Of a DNA stretch of 14,901 nucleotides, positions 8,381 through 14,047 are shown in pieces. A program made the position numbers and the translations under genes. The DNA is from DASXTB01 sp036505615 (lineage in GTDB: Bacteria; Acidobacteriota; UBA6911; JACQSX01): positions 1 through 14,901 of the forward strand of contig DASXTB010000267.1 of the NCBI GenBank assembly GCA_036505615.1. The letters run 5' to 3'. Positions within the stretch are counted from its first letter, which is position 1. Each line of letters starts with the position of its first letter. The notes below the pieces were generated by a model. The model was not told the origin of the DNA. It saw only the letters and a program-made list of their open reading frames with translations, and searched no databases.

Positions 8381-10198
8381 TCAATAGAAAACGACGTTGA
8401 GCGCAAGCGTCAGCACCAGCACAATGATCCCCAAAATCCCTGGCCGCTTGAACCAGGGGAGAAGATCCTCCGTGGCTCGATCTGTGAGCGAGTAGACCAA
8501 TCCTACCAGCTCCTTGTCGGGGCGCGGCTTTGTCAGCACGCTGACCAGTATGGTTACCAAAAAGCAAGTGGTCCAGGCGTAAATCGCCGTCCAGAAATTC
8601 TGTGCCATTTCACTGGGATAAAGATGCGTCACGGCAAGCCACCCGCCTTTGACTCCCACATTGCCTCCTTGCGGCAAAGTGACTCCGTGATGGATTGCCG
8701 CTGCGATGGTTCCCGAGAGCAAACCCGCGAACGCTCCATGTCCGGTGGTGCGCTTCCAGAACATACCCAGTAGAAAAGTGGCGAAGAGCGGCGCATTGAC
8801 GAAGGCGAAAACCAGCTGCAGCATGTCCATGATGTTGTTGAATCGAGTCGCCGTGTAGGCCGCCATTATCGAAAGGACGATTCCAAAAACGGTGGCCATC
8901 CGGCCCATCCATAAATAGTGGCGGTCGCTGGCGTGGCGCTTGATGTAGGACTGATAAATGTCGTAGGTCCATACTGTATTGAACGCCGTTACGTTTCCCG
9001 CCATTCCGGACATGAAGCTCGCCAGCAGCGCGGTCAATCCCAGCCCCAAAATTCCGGTGGGAAAATAATGAAGCAACATGTTGGGTATTGCCAGATCGTA
9101 GTCCAGTTCCACATTTCCGTTCTTATCCAACTTGGGCCGCCCGGTGTCCTCGTCTACCTTGGGGGGAATCAATCCTTTGCCAATTAGTCTGGAAACGGAC
9201 GCCTGCTTAGTCGCCAAAGCGGGACTCACTGCCGAATAGACGGCTACCGGCCTGTCTTCGGTCGGAAGAGCCACGGCAATCAGTCCGGGAACGATGACCA
9301 GAAATGGGATCAACATCTTGGGCACTGCTGCAATCAACGGTGTGCGCCTCGCAGCGCTCATCGAATCGGCGGCCATGGCGCGCTGAACGACCAGAAAATC
9401 CGTACACCAGTAGCCAAACGATAGAACAAAGCCCAGTCCCATCACCATTCCGAACCATTCCACCCCCAGAGGATTGGTGTGAGGGCTTCCCATACCGACC
9501 CAGGCGTGATTGAATCCGGCGGGAACCTTTTGCGACAGGCCGTGCCAACCTCCCACGTTCTTCAGCCCCAGCCAGACCAATGGCAGAAACCCCGCTACGA
9601 TCAGGAAAAATTGGAGCACTTCGTTGTAAATAGCACTGGTCAGCCCACCGAGCAGGATGTAACCGACGACGATGATCGCCGATACGATGATGCTGACATG
9701 AAAGATCCACGAGGGCGAAATCCCCAACCCTTCGAAAGTGCCGTCCAGAACGTGCAGCGTCTGAATCAGCTTGGCCATCGCGTACATGGATATTCCCGAC
9801 GAGAACACCGTCATCGTTGCAAACGAGAAGGCGTTCAAAGCTCGCGTCTTCTCATCAAAGCGCAGCCGCAGATACTCAGGCACGGAGCGGGCGCGCGAAC
9901 CATAATAGAAGGGCATCATAAAAATCCCGACAAATACCATTGCCGGAATGGCGCCCACCCAGTAAAAGTGACTGGTTGCAATACCGTACTTGGCTCCGGA
10001 CGCGCCCATGCCAATGACTTCCTGGGCGCCCAGGTTTGCCGATAAAAATGCCAGTCCGGCGACCCAGGCAGGGATGGAACGACCGGCTAGGAAAAAATCG
10101 GTACTCGTCTTCATGTAACGTTTGAGTGCAAAGCCGACACCCAGAACGAAGACGAAATAGACGAGCATGATGGTCCAATCGATGACGGTTAGTTTCAC
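8381..10198 (-). CDS. Sodium:solute symporter (SLC5/SGLT-like)
   Basis: A 605-residue inner-membrane protein of the sodium:solute symporter family, which uses the sodium gradient to import small solutes, here most likely a sugar. About 13-14 hydrophobic helices run through the protein. Family features include DFFLAGRSIPAWVAGLAF near residue 34, GGLTSAIYNEVLQFF in the middle, FGYWCTDFLVVQRAMAA, and the helix LTALLASFMSGMAGNVTAFN. Residues about 310-380 form a long polar loop (EDTGRPKLDKNGN) seen in the sugar-transporter branch. The start is GTG at 10198: an in-frame TGA lies two codons before it, and GAGG is 8 bases upstream. The substrate cannot be fixed from sequence alone; the nearby GH13 and MFS genes suggest glucose or a related hexose. 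Confidence 0.88.
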   Translation of the reverse strand: MKLTVIDWTIMLVYFVFVLGVGFALKRYMKTSTDFFLAGRSIPAWVAGLAFLSANLGAQEVIGMGASGAKYGIATSHFYWVGAIPAMVFVGIFMMPFYYGSRARSVPEYLRLRFDEKTRALNAFSFATMTVFSSGISMYAMAKLIQTLHVLDGTFEGLGISPSWIFHVSIIVSAIIVVGYILLGGLTSAIYNEVLQFFLIVAGFLPLVWLGLKNVGGWHGLSQKVPAGFNHAWVGMGSPHTNPLGVEWFGMVMGLGFVLSFGYWCTDFLVVQRAMAADSMSAARRTPLIAAVPKMLIPFLVIVPGLIAVALPTEDRPVAVYSAVSPALATKQASVSRLIGKGLIPPKVDEDTGRPKLDKNGNVELDYDLAIPNMLLHYFPTGILGLGLTALLASFMSGMAGNVTAFNTVWTYDIYQSYIKRHASDRHYLWMGRMATVFGIVLSIMAAYTATRFNNIMDMLQLVFAFVNAPLFATFLLGMFWKRTTGHGAFAGLLSGTIAAAIHHGVTLPQGGNVGVKGGWLAVTHLYPSEMAQNFWTAIYAWTTCFLVTILVSVLTKPRPDKELVGLVYSLTDRATEDLLPWFKRPGILGIIVLVLTLALNVVFY

Positions 10199-10237
10199 GG
10201 CTCAGGCCTCGGGTGAATTTAGCAATGTATGCCAGAT

Positions 10238-10266
10238 GATATATCCGAGTCACTCCCTTGTCTCAA
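10238..10266 (-). promoter_or_regulatory. Candidate promoter of the symporter gene
   Basis: On the minus strand TTGAGA (10266-10261) and TATATC (10243-10238) are 17 bases apart. Transcription would start near 10231 and give a leader of about 33 bases containing the GAGG ribosome binding site. The -10 match is only four of six, so confidence is moderate. Confidence 0.4.
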
Positions 10267-10366
10267 GGCTATTCGAGCAAGGGCGCCCATAGTGTAGCGC
10301 GCCTGTGACCCTCGACTTTGTACATCGTAGCCACGCGGGATGCAGCGTCAGAGTTTGGCCACCGGC

Positions 10367-10798
10367 TTAATCTCTCTTTGAATGGCGCGGCACAACATGA
10401 AAACGCTTCCGGCCCTTAATCCTGTAAATTTCGAAATCGCGTCTGTCCGTTGTAAAGATGAGATTTGTGCTAAGGTCCTCCGCCAATACCACCAGCGTGG
10501 CGTCGGCGTAGTCCATGGGTAGGTCCGAATAAGTCTCCAGAAGATCCCGAACACGCCGAAGGGAGGCGAGCGTAGACGGCACCAAAACCACGCCACCAGC
10601 CAGGACAAACTCAACACAGGCCCTCCTACCTCCCGGCACGCGCCCCAGAAGATGCGTGGCCTCAGTCAGTACCGCCTCGGTGCTGACCAGGCTACCTTCC
10701 CAATCATCGAGTACTCCGACACACTCCCTGTGGTACGACTGGCTTCGATCCAGCAGAGAGACCAACGCACCTGTATCCAGGAGTAACTCACCGGCCAT
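10367..10798 (-). CDS. vapC: VapC-type PIN-domain toxin
   Basis: A 143-residue PIN-domain ribonuclease, the toxin half of a VapBC system; these enzymes cut specific RNAs and arrest growth when the antitoxin is lost. The metal-binding acidic residues are visible in order: D8 in LLLDTGALVSLLD, E46 in AVLTEATHLL, D96/D99 in PMDYADATL, and D118 in FTTDRRDF. Length is normal for the family and nothing key is missing, so it should be active. The ATG at 10798 overlaps the 3' end of the antitoxin gene by 11 bases, the usual coupling that keeps antitoxin in excess. A lysine/arginine-rich C-terminus (KGRKRFHVVPRHSKRD) may help RNA binding. Confidence 0.88.
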   Translation of the reverse strand: MAGELLLDTGALVSLLDRSQSYHRECVGVLDDWEGSLVSTEAVLTEATHLLGRVPGGRRACVEFVLAGGVVLVPSTLASLRRVRDLLETYSDLPMDYADATLVVLAEDLSTNLIFTTDRRDFEIYRIKGRKRFHVVPRHSKRD

Positions 10799-11057
10799 GT
10801 TTCAGAGACTCCAGGATGAACTTTCGGTGTTGCTCCGCAAGATTTGGAATTCCCGATTCGAGCGATCCAATAAGGCCGCGCACCCGTTCCAACGGCCGGC
10901 CCTGCGTAGCCGACGCCAGTCCAAGATACTGGCGCAGAGCTATCCGCACGACATCGGACCGTTTGCGCTGCATTTGGCGCGCAGCGCCTTTTAGCGCATG
11001 ATTCAAATCTGATGGCAGTCGAACCGTGAGCTGAGCTGTTGCATCGCGCGAACTCAT
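10788..11057 (-). CDS. vapB: VapB-type ribbon-helix-helix antitoxin
   Basis: The 89-residue product has a ribbon-helix-helix DNA-binding N-terminus: strand AQLTVRLP, helix SDLNHALKGAARQMQ, helix KRSDVVRIALRQYLG. A C-terminal tail (GLIGSLESGIPNLAEQHRKF) matches the toxin-blocking tail I know from such antitoxins. It would neutralise the overlapping VapC and repress its own promoter. I chose ATG 11057 because a consensus-like promoter places the transcription start there; ATG 11066 lies inside the -10 box. A longer frame reaches 11141, but that start falls within the palindromic element and is unlikely. No ribosome binding site precedes either ATG, which fits a leaderless mRNA. Confidence 0.8.
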   Translation of the reverse strand: MSSRDATAQLTVRLPSDLNHALKGAARQMQRKRSDVVRIALRQYLGLASATQGRPLERVRGLIGSLESGIPNLAEQHRKFILESLKHGR

Positions 11058-11061
11058 AAAT

Positions 11062-11093
11062 TGCATTGTAATGCATTGCAATCTTTGTTTCAA
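11062..11093 (-). promoter_or_regulatory. vapBC promoter with overlapping direct-repeat operator
   Basis: On the minus strand TTGAAA (11093-11088) and TACAAT (11070-11065) are 17 bases apart, each five of six to consensus. Two 10-bp direct repeats, TTGCAATGCA (11081-11072) and TTACAATGCA (11071-11062), cover part of the spacer and the whole -10 box. One helical turn separates them, as expected for side-by-side binding of ribbon-helix-helix dimers. Binding would exclude RNA polymerase, giving autorepression. Confidence 0.6.
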
Positions 11094-11101
11094 CGAATTG
11101 T

Positions 11102-11211
11102 GGAATTGTGGGGACAGACACCCTAATTGGGTAGGCGACATGGGAAATGCGCAAAAGCCATAAGTAGTCGCGTGTCTGCTACTGAATTAGGGTGTCTGTC
11201 CCCACAATTCC
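11102..11211. repeat. 110-bp palindromic element with perfect 27-bp arms
   Basis: Bases 11102-11128 and 11185-11211 are exact reverse complements over 27 bases (core TGGGGACAGACACCCTAATT). The 56-base centre contains a partly self-complementary GTAG-GCGAC/GTCGC-CTAC segment. The GGGGACAGACACCC motif is one I associate from memory with REP-like elements mobilised by tyrosine transposases; no such transposase is present in this window. It fills the gap between the permease stop (11227) and the vapBC promoter (11093). Confidence 0.8.
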
Positions 11212-11226
11212 CAGCGGAGGCTCAGA

Positions 11227-12582
11227 CTAAGGCCCGGTTACGCCCTCTACCGGAGGCAGCACCGGTCCCATGACCTCTTCCCCGGTGACATCTTTGACGC
11301 CTGCGACCAGGACCGCGGCCAAAAGGAGAAACACTCCTCCGGCGATCACTGCGGCCAATCGGTTGTTACCGAGCAAGTGCGCCATCACCCAGCCGAATCC
11401 GAGAGAGGCGCAGATCTCAGGGATGACGATGAAGAAGTTGAAGATTCCCATGTAAACTCCGGTCTTCTTCGGCGGCAGCGCTCCCGCAAGAATGGCGTAC
11501 GGAATAGACAGGATGCTGGCCCAGGCGACGCCGACACCGAGCATGGAAAGCAGGAGGAAGTATTTGTCTGAAATGAAAGCAACTGAGAGCAATCCCAGCG
11601 CGCCGCAGGAAAGGCAGAATGCGTGAGTCGCTTTTCGGCCCAGACGCCGCGCCAACAGGGGAAGAGCAAAAGAAAACAAGAAACAAACCAGGGAATAAAG
11701 CGCGAAGCAAATGCCTCCCCAGGCCACTCCATCCGAATAGAGCTGGGATTTTTCATCGGCTGTACCAAATACGTTTCGCGCCACGGCAACTGGAAAATAG
11801 AGCCACATGCAGAACAGTCCCAGCCAAGTTAAAACCTGGACGCGGGCCAGTTGCTTCATGGTCGGCGGCATCCGTCGGATCGATTGAAGAATCTCGCGCA
11901 GGTTGCGGTTGATTCCTCGGGTTGCCGCCTTTTCTATGTGAAACGATTCCACATCTTCCGGGGGATATTCTTTTGTAGTGCCCACTGTCCAGAGCACGGC
12001 GATCAGAAAGACAGACGCGCCGATATAGTAGGAATAGCGGACGGTGAGGGGAACGGCACGCAGGACGCTGCTCGTGCCCGAAACATGAAACCAGTTGGAC
12101 ATCATCCAGGGAAGAGCCGAGGCAATCACGGCGCCCAGACCAATAAAGAGGCTTTGCATGGCGAATCCTTCAGTGCGCTGCTCTTCAGGCAGGAGGTCGG
12201 AAACAAACGCGCGGAAAGGCTCCATGCTGATATTGATGCTGGCGTCGAGGATCCACAGCAGACCCGCGGCCATCCACAGCGCCGAGCTGTGCGGCATCAG
12301 GATCAGCGCCGCGGTGCTGAGCAGCGCTCCTATCAGGAAGTAAGGCCGCCGTCTCCCCAGACGTCCCCACGTCCGGTCGCTCATGTTGCCGATAATCGGC
12401 TGCACGATCAATCCGGTCATCGGTGCGGCCAGCCACAGAATTGGAATCTGGTCGGCGCTGGCGCCAAGATGCTCATAGATAGCGCTCATGTTGGCCATCT
12501 GCAGACCCCAGCCAAACTGGATACCCAGGAATCCAAAGCTCATGTTCCAGATTTGCCAGAAGGAAAGGCGGGGTTTTTTCAT
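11227..12582 (-). CDS. MFS sugar permease, SLC45/sucrose-transporter type
   Basis: A 451-residue, 12-helix inner-membrane permease of the branch that includes plant sucrose carriers and bacterial maltose permeases, which couple di- or oligosaccharide uptake to protons. The N-terminus has LGIQFGWGLQMANMSAIYEHLG, and the loop between helices 2 and 3 has GNMSDRTWGRLGRRRPYF (residues 65-82), the GRRRP signature of this branch. LLPEEQRTEGFAMQS after helix 4 is also typical. The start is ATG 12582. Only 42 bases separate it from the PIN toxin gene upstream, so it may share that transcript. With the GH13 enzyme nearby, maltose or maltodextrin is the best substrate guess. Confidence 0.85.
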   Translation of the reverse strand: MKKPRLSFWQIWNMSFGFLGIQFGWGLQMANMSAIYEHLGASADQIPILWLAAPMTGLIVQPIIGNMSDRTWGRLGRRRPYFLIGALLSTAALILMPHSSALWMAAGLLWILDASINISMEPFRAFVSDLLPEEQRTEGFAMQSLFIGLGAVIASALPWMMSNWFHVSGTSSVLRAVPLTVRYSYYIGASVFLIAVLWTVGTTKEYPPEDVESFHIEKAATRGINRNLREILQSIRRMPPTMKQLARVQVLTWLGLFCMWLYFPVAVARNVFGTADEKSQLYSDGVAWGGICFALYSLVCFLFSFALPLLARRLGRKATHAFCLSCGALGLLSVAFISDKYFLLLSMLGVGVAWASILSIPYAILAGALPPKKTGVYMGIFNFFIVIPEICASLGFGWVMAHLLGNNRLAAVIAGGVFLLLAAVLVAGVKDVTGEEVMGPVLPPVEGVTGP

Positions 12583-12624
12583 GTTGGCGTGCTTATGTTT
12601 GCGAGCCGCAATTGGAAGGCGAGT

Positions 12625-13047
12625 CTAAAGGAACGCCCGATCCAAGGAGGTGACGAATTGTATCCCGCGGATGGCCTTCTGGCTGAGTCGATCATCGTTG
12701 GTGATGAAAAGATCCACGCGAGCCTGCGCTGCGCACGCCAATTGGATCGCATCTGGAGGTCTGATAGTTTTGTCTGCCCGAATTGCAGCATAGTGCGGCG
12801 CAGTTTCCCGGTCAAAAGGAATAACGACCGCCGCGCTCAATAGCGCCTTTTCATATTTTTGCCGCAGCGAGTCGTGACCGGATTCTATCGGCTTGACGAG
12901 TACCTCCCCCAGTGTAAGCGCCGATGTATAGAGCTGGTCCTCGCGGGCCAGCATCCGTCTGCGCAGCGCTTTGACGCGCCCGGAAAGTTCTCCGTAGTCC
13001 TCAATCAGGTAAATGAACAGATTGGTGTCCCAGAAGATTTTGCTCAA
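12625..13047 (-). CDS. PIN-domain ribonuclease toxin (VapC-like), second locus
   Basis: A 140-residue PIN-domain protein with all acidic active-site positions: D7 in FWDTNLFIYLIE, E48 in ALTLGEVL, D99 in IRPPDAIQLA and D118/D119 in FITNDDRL. It should therefore be a metal-dependent ribonuclease. The frame opens only at TTG 13047: an in-frame TAA lies two codons earlier, no ATG is available nearby, and AGGAG stands 8 bases upstream. A TTG start would keep expression low, which suits a toxin. It differs clearly in sequence from the VapC at 10367-10798. No ordinary small VapB is next to it; the gene before it, 59 bases away, is the 168-residue protein with an antitoxin-like tail, so the two probably form a pair. 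Confidence 0.82.
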   Translation of the reverse strand: MSKIFWDTNLFIYLIEDYGELSGRVKALRRRMLAREDQLYTSALTLGEVLVKPIESGHDSLRQKYEKALLSAAVVIPFDRETAPHYAAIRADKTIRPPDAIQLACAAQARVDLFITNDDRLSQKAIRGIQFVTSLDRAFL

Positions 13048-13106
13048 CGTTTAATCTCCTGAGTTTCCAGCCAGAGAGTTCGGGAGCACGCGACTATCGC
13101 AGATTT

Positions 13107-13613
13107 TCAATCCCAGCCCTTACGCAGCCGGCGAACGTAGTCGTCAGGAGTCTCGTCCCAGATCTCTTTTCCAAGACCACAGAGGGCTAGGATCGGATCC
13201 TCAGCTTCAGAACCGCCTTTCCGGGTAGCGTACTGAGAAGAATACCAATCCAGTAAGTAGTGATAGTGTGCTGGAATGTCATCTTTCCCGGGAAGTATCT
13301 TTCCTTCACGGCGGTCTGGATGATACGAGTCACCTGTTCGGAACAATCTTCTGGTTTGCCTGCCGGTGGCAAATAGCATTCGGTATTTCCCCGGATCTGG
13401 CGTACGGTTTGCAACACAATGTTGGACCACGTGAACATACACACCCGGACGTAGTGGGACGTGAAGGGATTCCTTCTCGGCCCGCTGCACAATCTCCTTC
13501 GTAGTGAAATCATCACGACCCGGGTTTTCCACATGCAGTAGCGCTGTTGCAACCCAAACTTCGTCTGCGACTTTTACTGACCGTTCAGCAACCAAATCCG
13601 CTTTTCTTTTCAT
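13107..13613 (-). CDS. Putative antitoxin: wHTH-like body with toxin-binding tail
   Basis: This 168-residue protein has no family name that I can assign firmly. Residues 15-95 look like a winged-helix unit: helix DEVWVATALLHVEN, helix FTTKEIVQRAEKE, then VYVHVVQHCVANR and a hairpin KYRMLFATGRQTRRLFR. I have seen a similar layout in proteins near restriction genes, but cannot verify this. After a linker the C-terminal 30 residues (DPILALCGLGKEIWDETPDD, then YVRRLRKGW) resemble tails of small antitoxins paired with PIN toxins. A PIN toxin gene follows 59 bases downstream. I infer that it binds DNA with the body and the toxin with the tail. ATG 13613 has an ideal GGAGGA immediately upstream and overlaps the stop of a possible 20-codon ORF. 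Confidence 0.6.
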   Translation of the reverse strand: MKRKADLVAERSVKVADEVWVATALLHVENPGRDDFTTKEIVQRAEKESLHVPLRPGVYVHVVQHCVANRTPDPGKYRMLFATGRQTRRLFRTGDSYHPDRREGKILPGKDDIPAHYHYLLDWYSSQYATRKGGSEAEDPILALCGLGKEIWDETPDDYVRRLRKGWD

Positions 13614-13672
13614 TTATCCTCCAAAAGCGGATCGCTCATTTCTCGATCCAAGTCGGCGTTCGAATGCATCAT
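13610..13672 (-). CDS. Possible 20-residue ORF coupled to the antitoxin gene
   Basis: ATG 13672 opens MMHSNADLDREMSDPLLEDK and stops at TGA 13610-13612, sharing ATGA with the start of the 168-residue gene. AAGGA lies 4 bases before its ATG. The AT-rich, palindrome-bearing region upstream is where a promoter would be. It could be a leader peptide or a small coupled protein, or it may be chance; at 20 codons no statistical case can be made from one sequence. Confidence 0.3.
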   Translation of the reverse strand: MMHSNADLDREMSDPLLEDK

Positions 13673-13695
13673 AGAATCCTTTCTTTAATGTGCGT

Positions 13696-13741
13696 AGGTT
13701 ATAACCTCAATAATATGTTTAACAGGTAGAAACCTTTCTAC
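13696..13741. promoter_or_regulatory. Two palindromes, candidate operator of the second toxin locus
   Basis: AGGTTATAACCT (13696-13707) is a perfect 12-bp palindrome. GTAGAAACCTTTCTAC (13726-13741) is a 7-bp inverted repeat around CC. Their centres are 32 bases apart, about three helical turns, in the AT-rich stretch before the antitoxin-like gene. Placement suggests autoregulation. I could not settle on -35 and -10 boxes here. Confidence 0.4.
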
Positions 13742-13804
13742 ATTGTAACACTATTTTGCTGGCCGAGCCCATTCAGAAACTCCGAAAAAATAGTAAGCCG
13801 TGCC

Positions 13805-13881
13805 CGTAAGCAAGCGGACCCGCGATCGATCAAATCAAAGACAGCTCGAGCTTTGCAGCTGGGAGTGTCCGCTTGCTTACG
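13805..13881. repeat. Dispersed inverted repeat with 15-bp arms
   Basis: CGTAAGCAAGCGGAC (13805-13819) is the exact reverse complement of 13867-13881. The flanking GCTTACGCGCGCGGCTC translates in one plus-strand frame as part of LAYARGSV, a peptide I recall as a product of a common acidobacterial repeat mistaken for genes. A palindrome, AGCTCGAGCT, lies within. The 434 bases from 13614 to 14047 hold this repeat, the hairpin at 13963 and the signals listed above, but no long gene. Confidence 0.65.
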
Positions 13882-13962
13882 CGCGCGGCTCAGTCGGAAT
13901 GAGCTTGCACCTTGTCACGGGCGGTCTACCCAATGGCGCCTCTTCAAGGCTGCAATCCAGAA

Positions 13963-13991
13963 GTAGGAGGCGCGCGGCCGTGCGCCCCTAC
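13963..13991. repeat. GC-rich hairpin downstream of the GH13 gene
   Basis: GTAGGAGGCGC pairs with GCGCCCCTAC around GCGGCCGT, with one bulged A. On the minus strand it starts 56 bases past the GH13 stop. It resembles the GTAGGGGCGCACGG hairpins that I know as dispersed repeats. It may end or stabilise the GH13 transcript, although no U-tract follows. Confidence 0.5.
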
Positions 13992-14047
13992 GGAATTCCC
14001 GAGCCTGACGGCTTTCAATTGGATTCTTGAAAAACCTGACCGCCGTG

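Noticed and set aside
11058..11141. Upstream extension of VapB to the ATG at 11141
   Set aside because: The extension runs across the promoter, operator and one arm of the palindromic element, and no antitoxin-like sequence is encoded there.
11851..12843. 330-codon plus-strand ORF
   Set aside because: It lies antisense to the MFS and PIN genes, has an odd His/Arg/Gln-rich composition and shows no recognisable motif; it is a shadow of high-GC coding on the other strand.
13800..14030. 76-codon plus-strand ORF containing LAYARGSV
   Set aside because: This peptide comes from a dispersed palindromic repeat and not from a gene.
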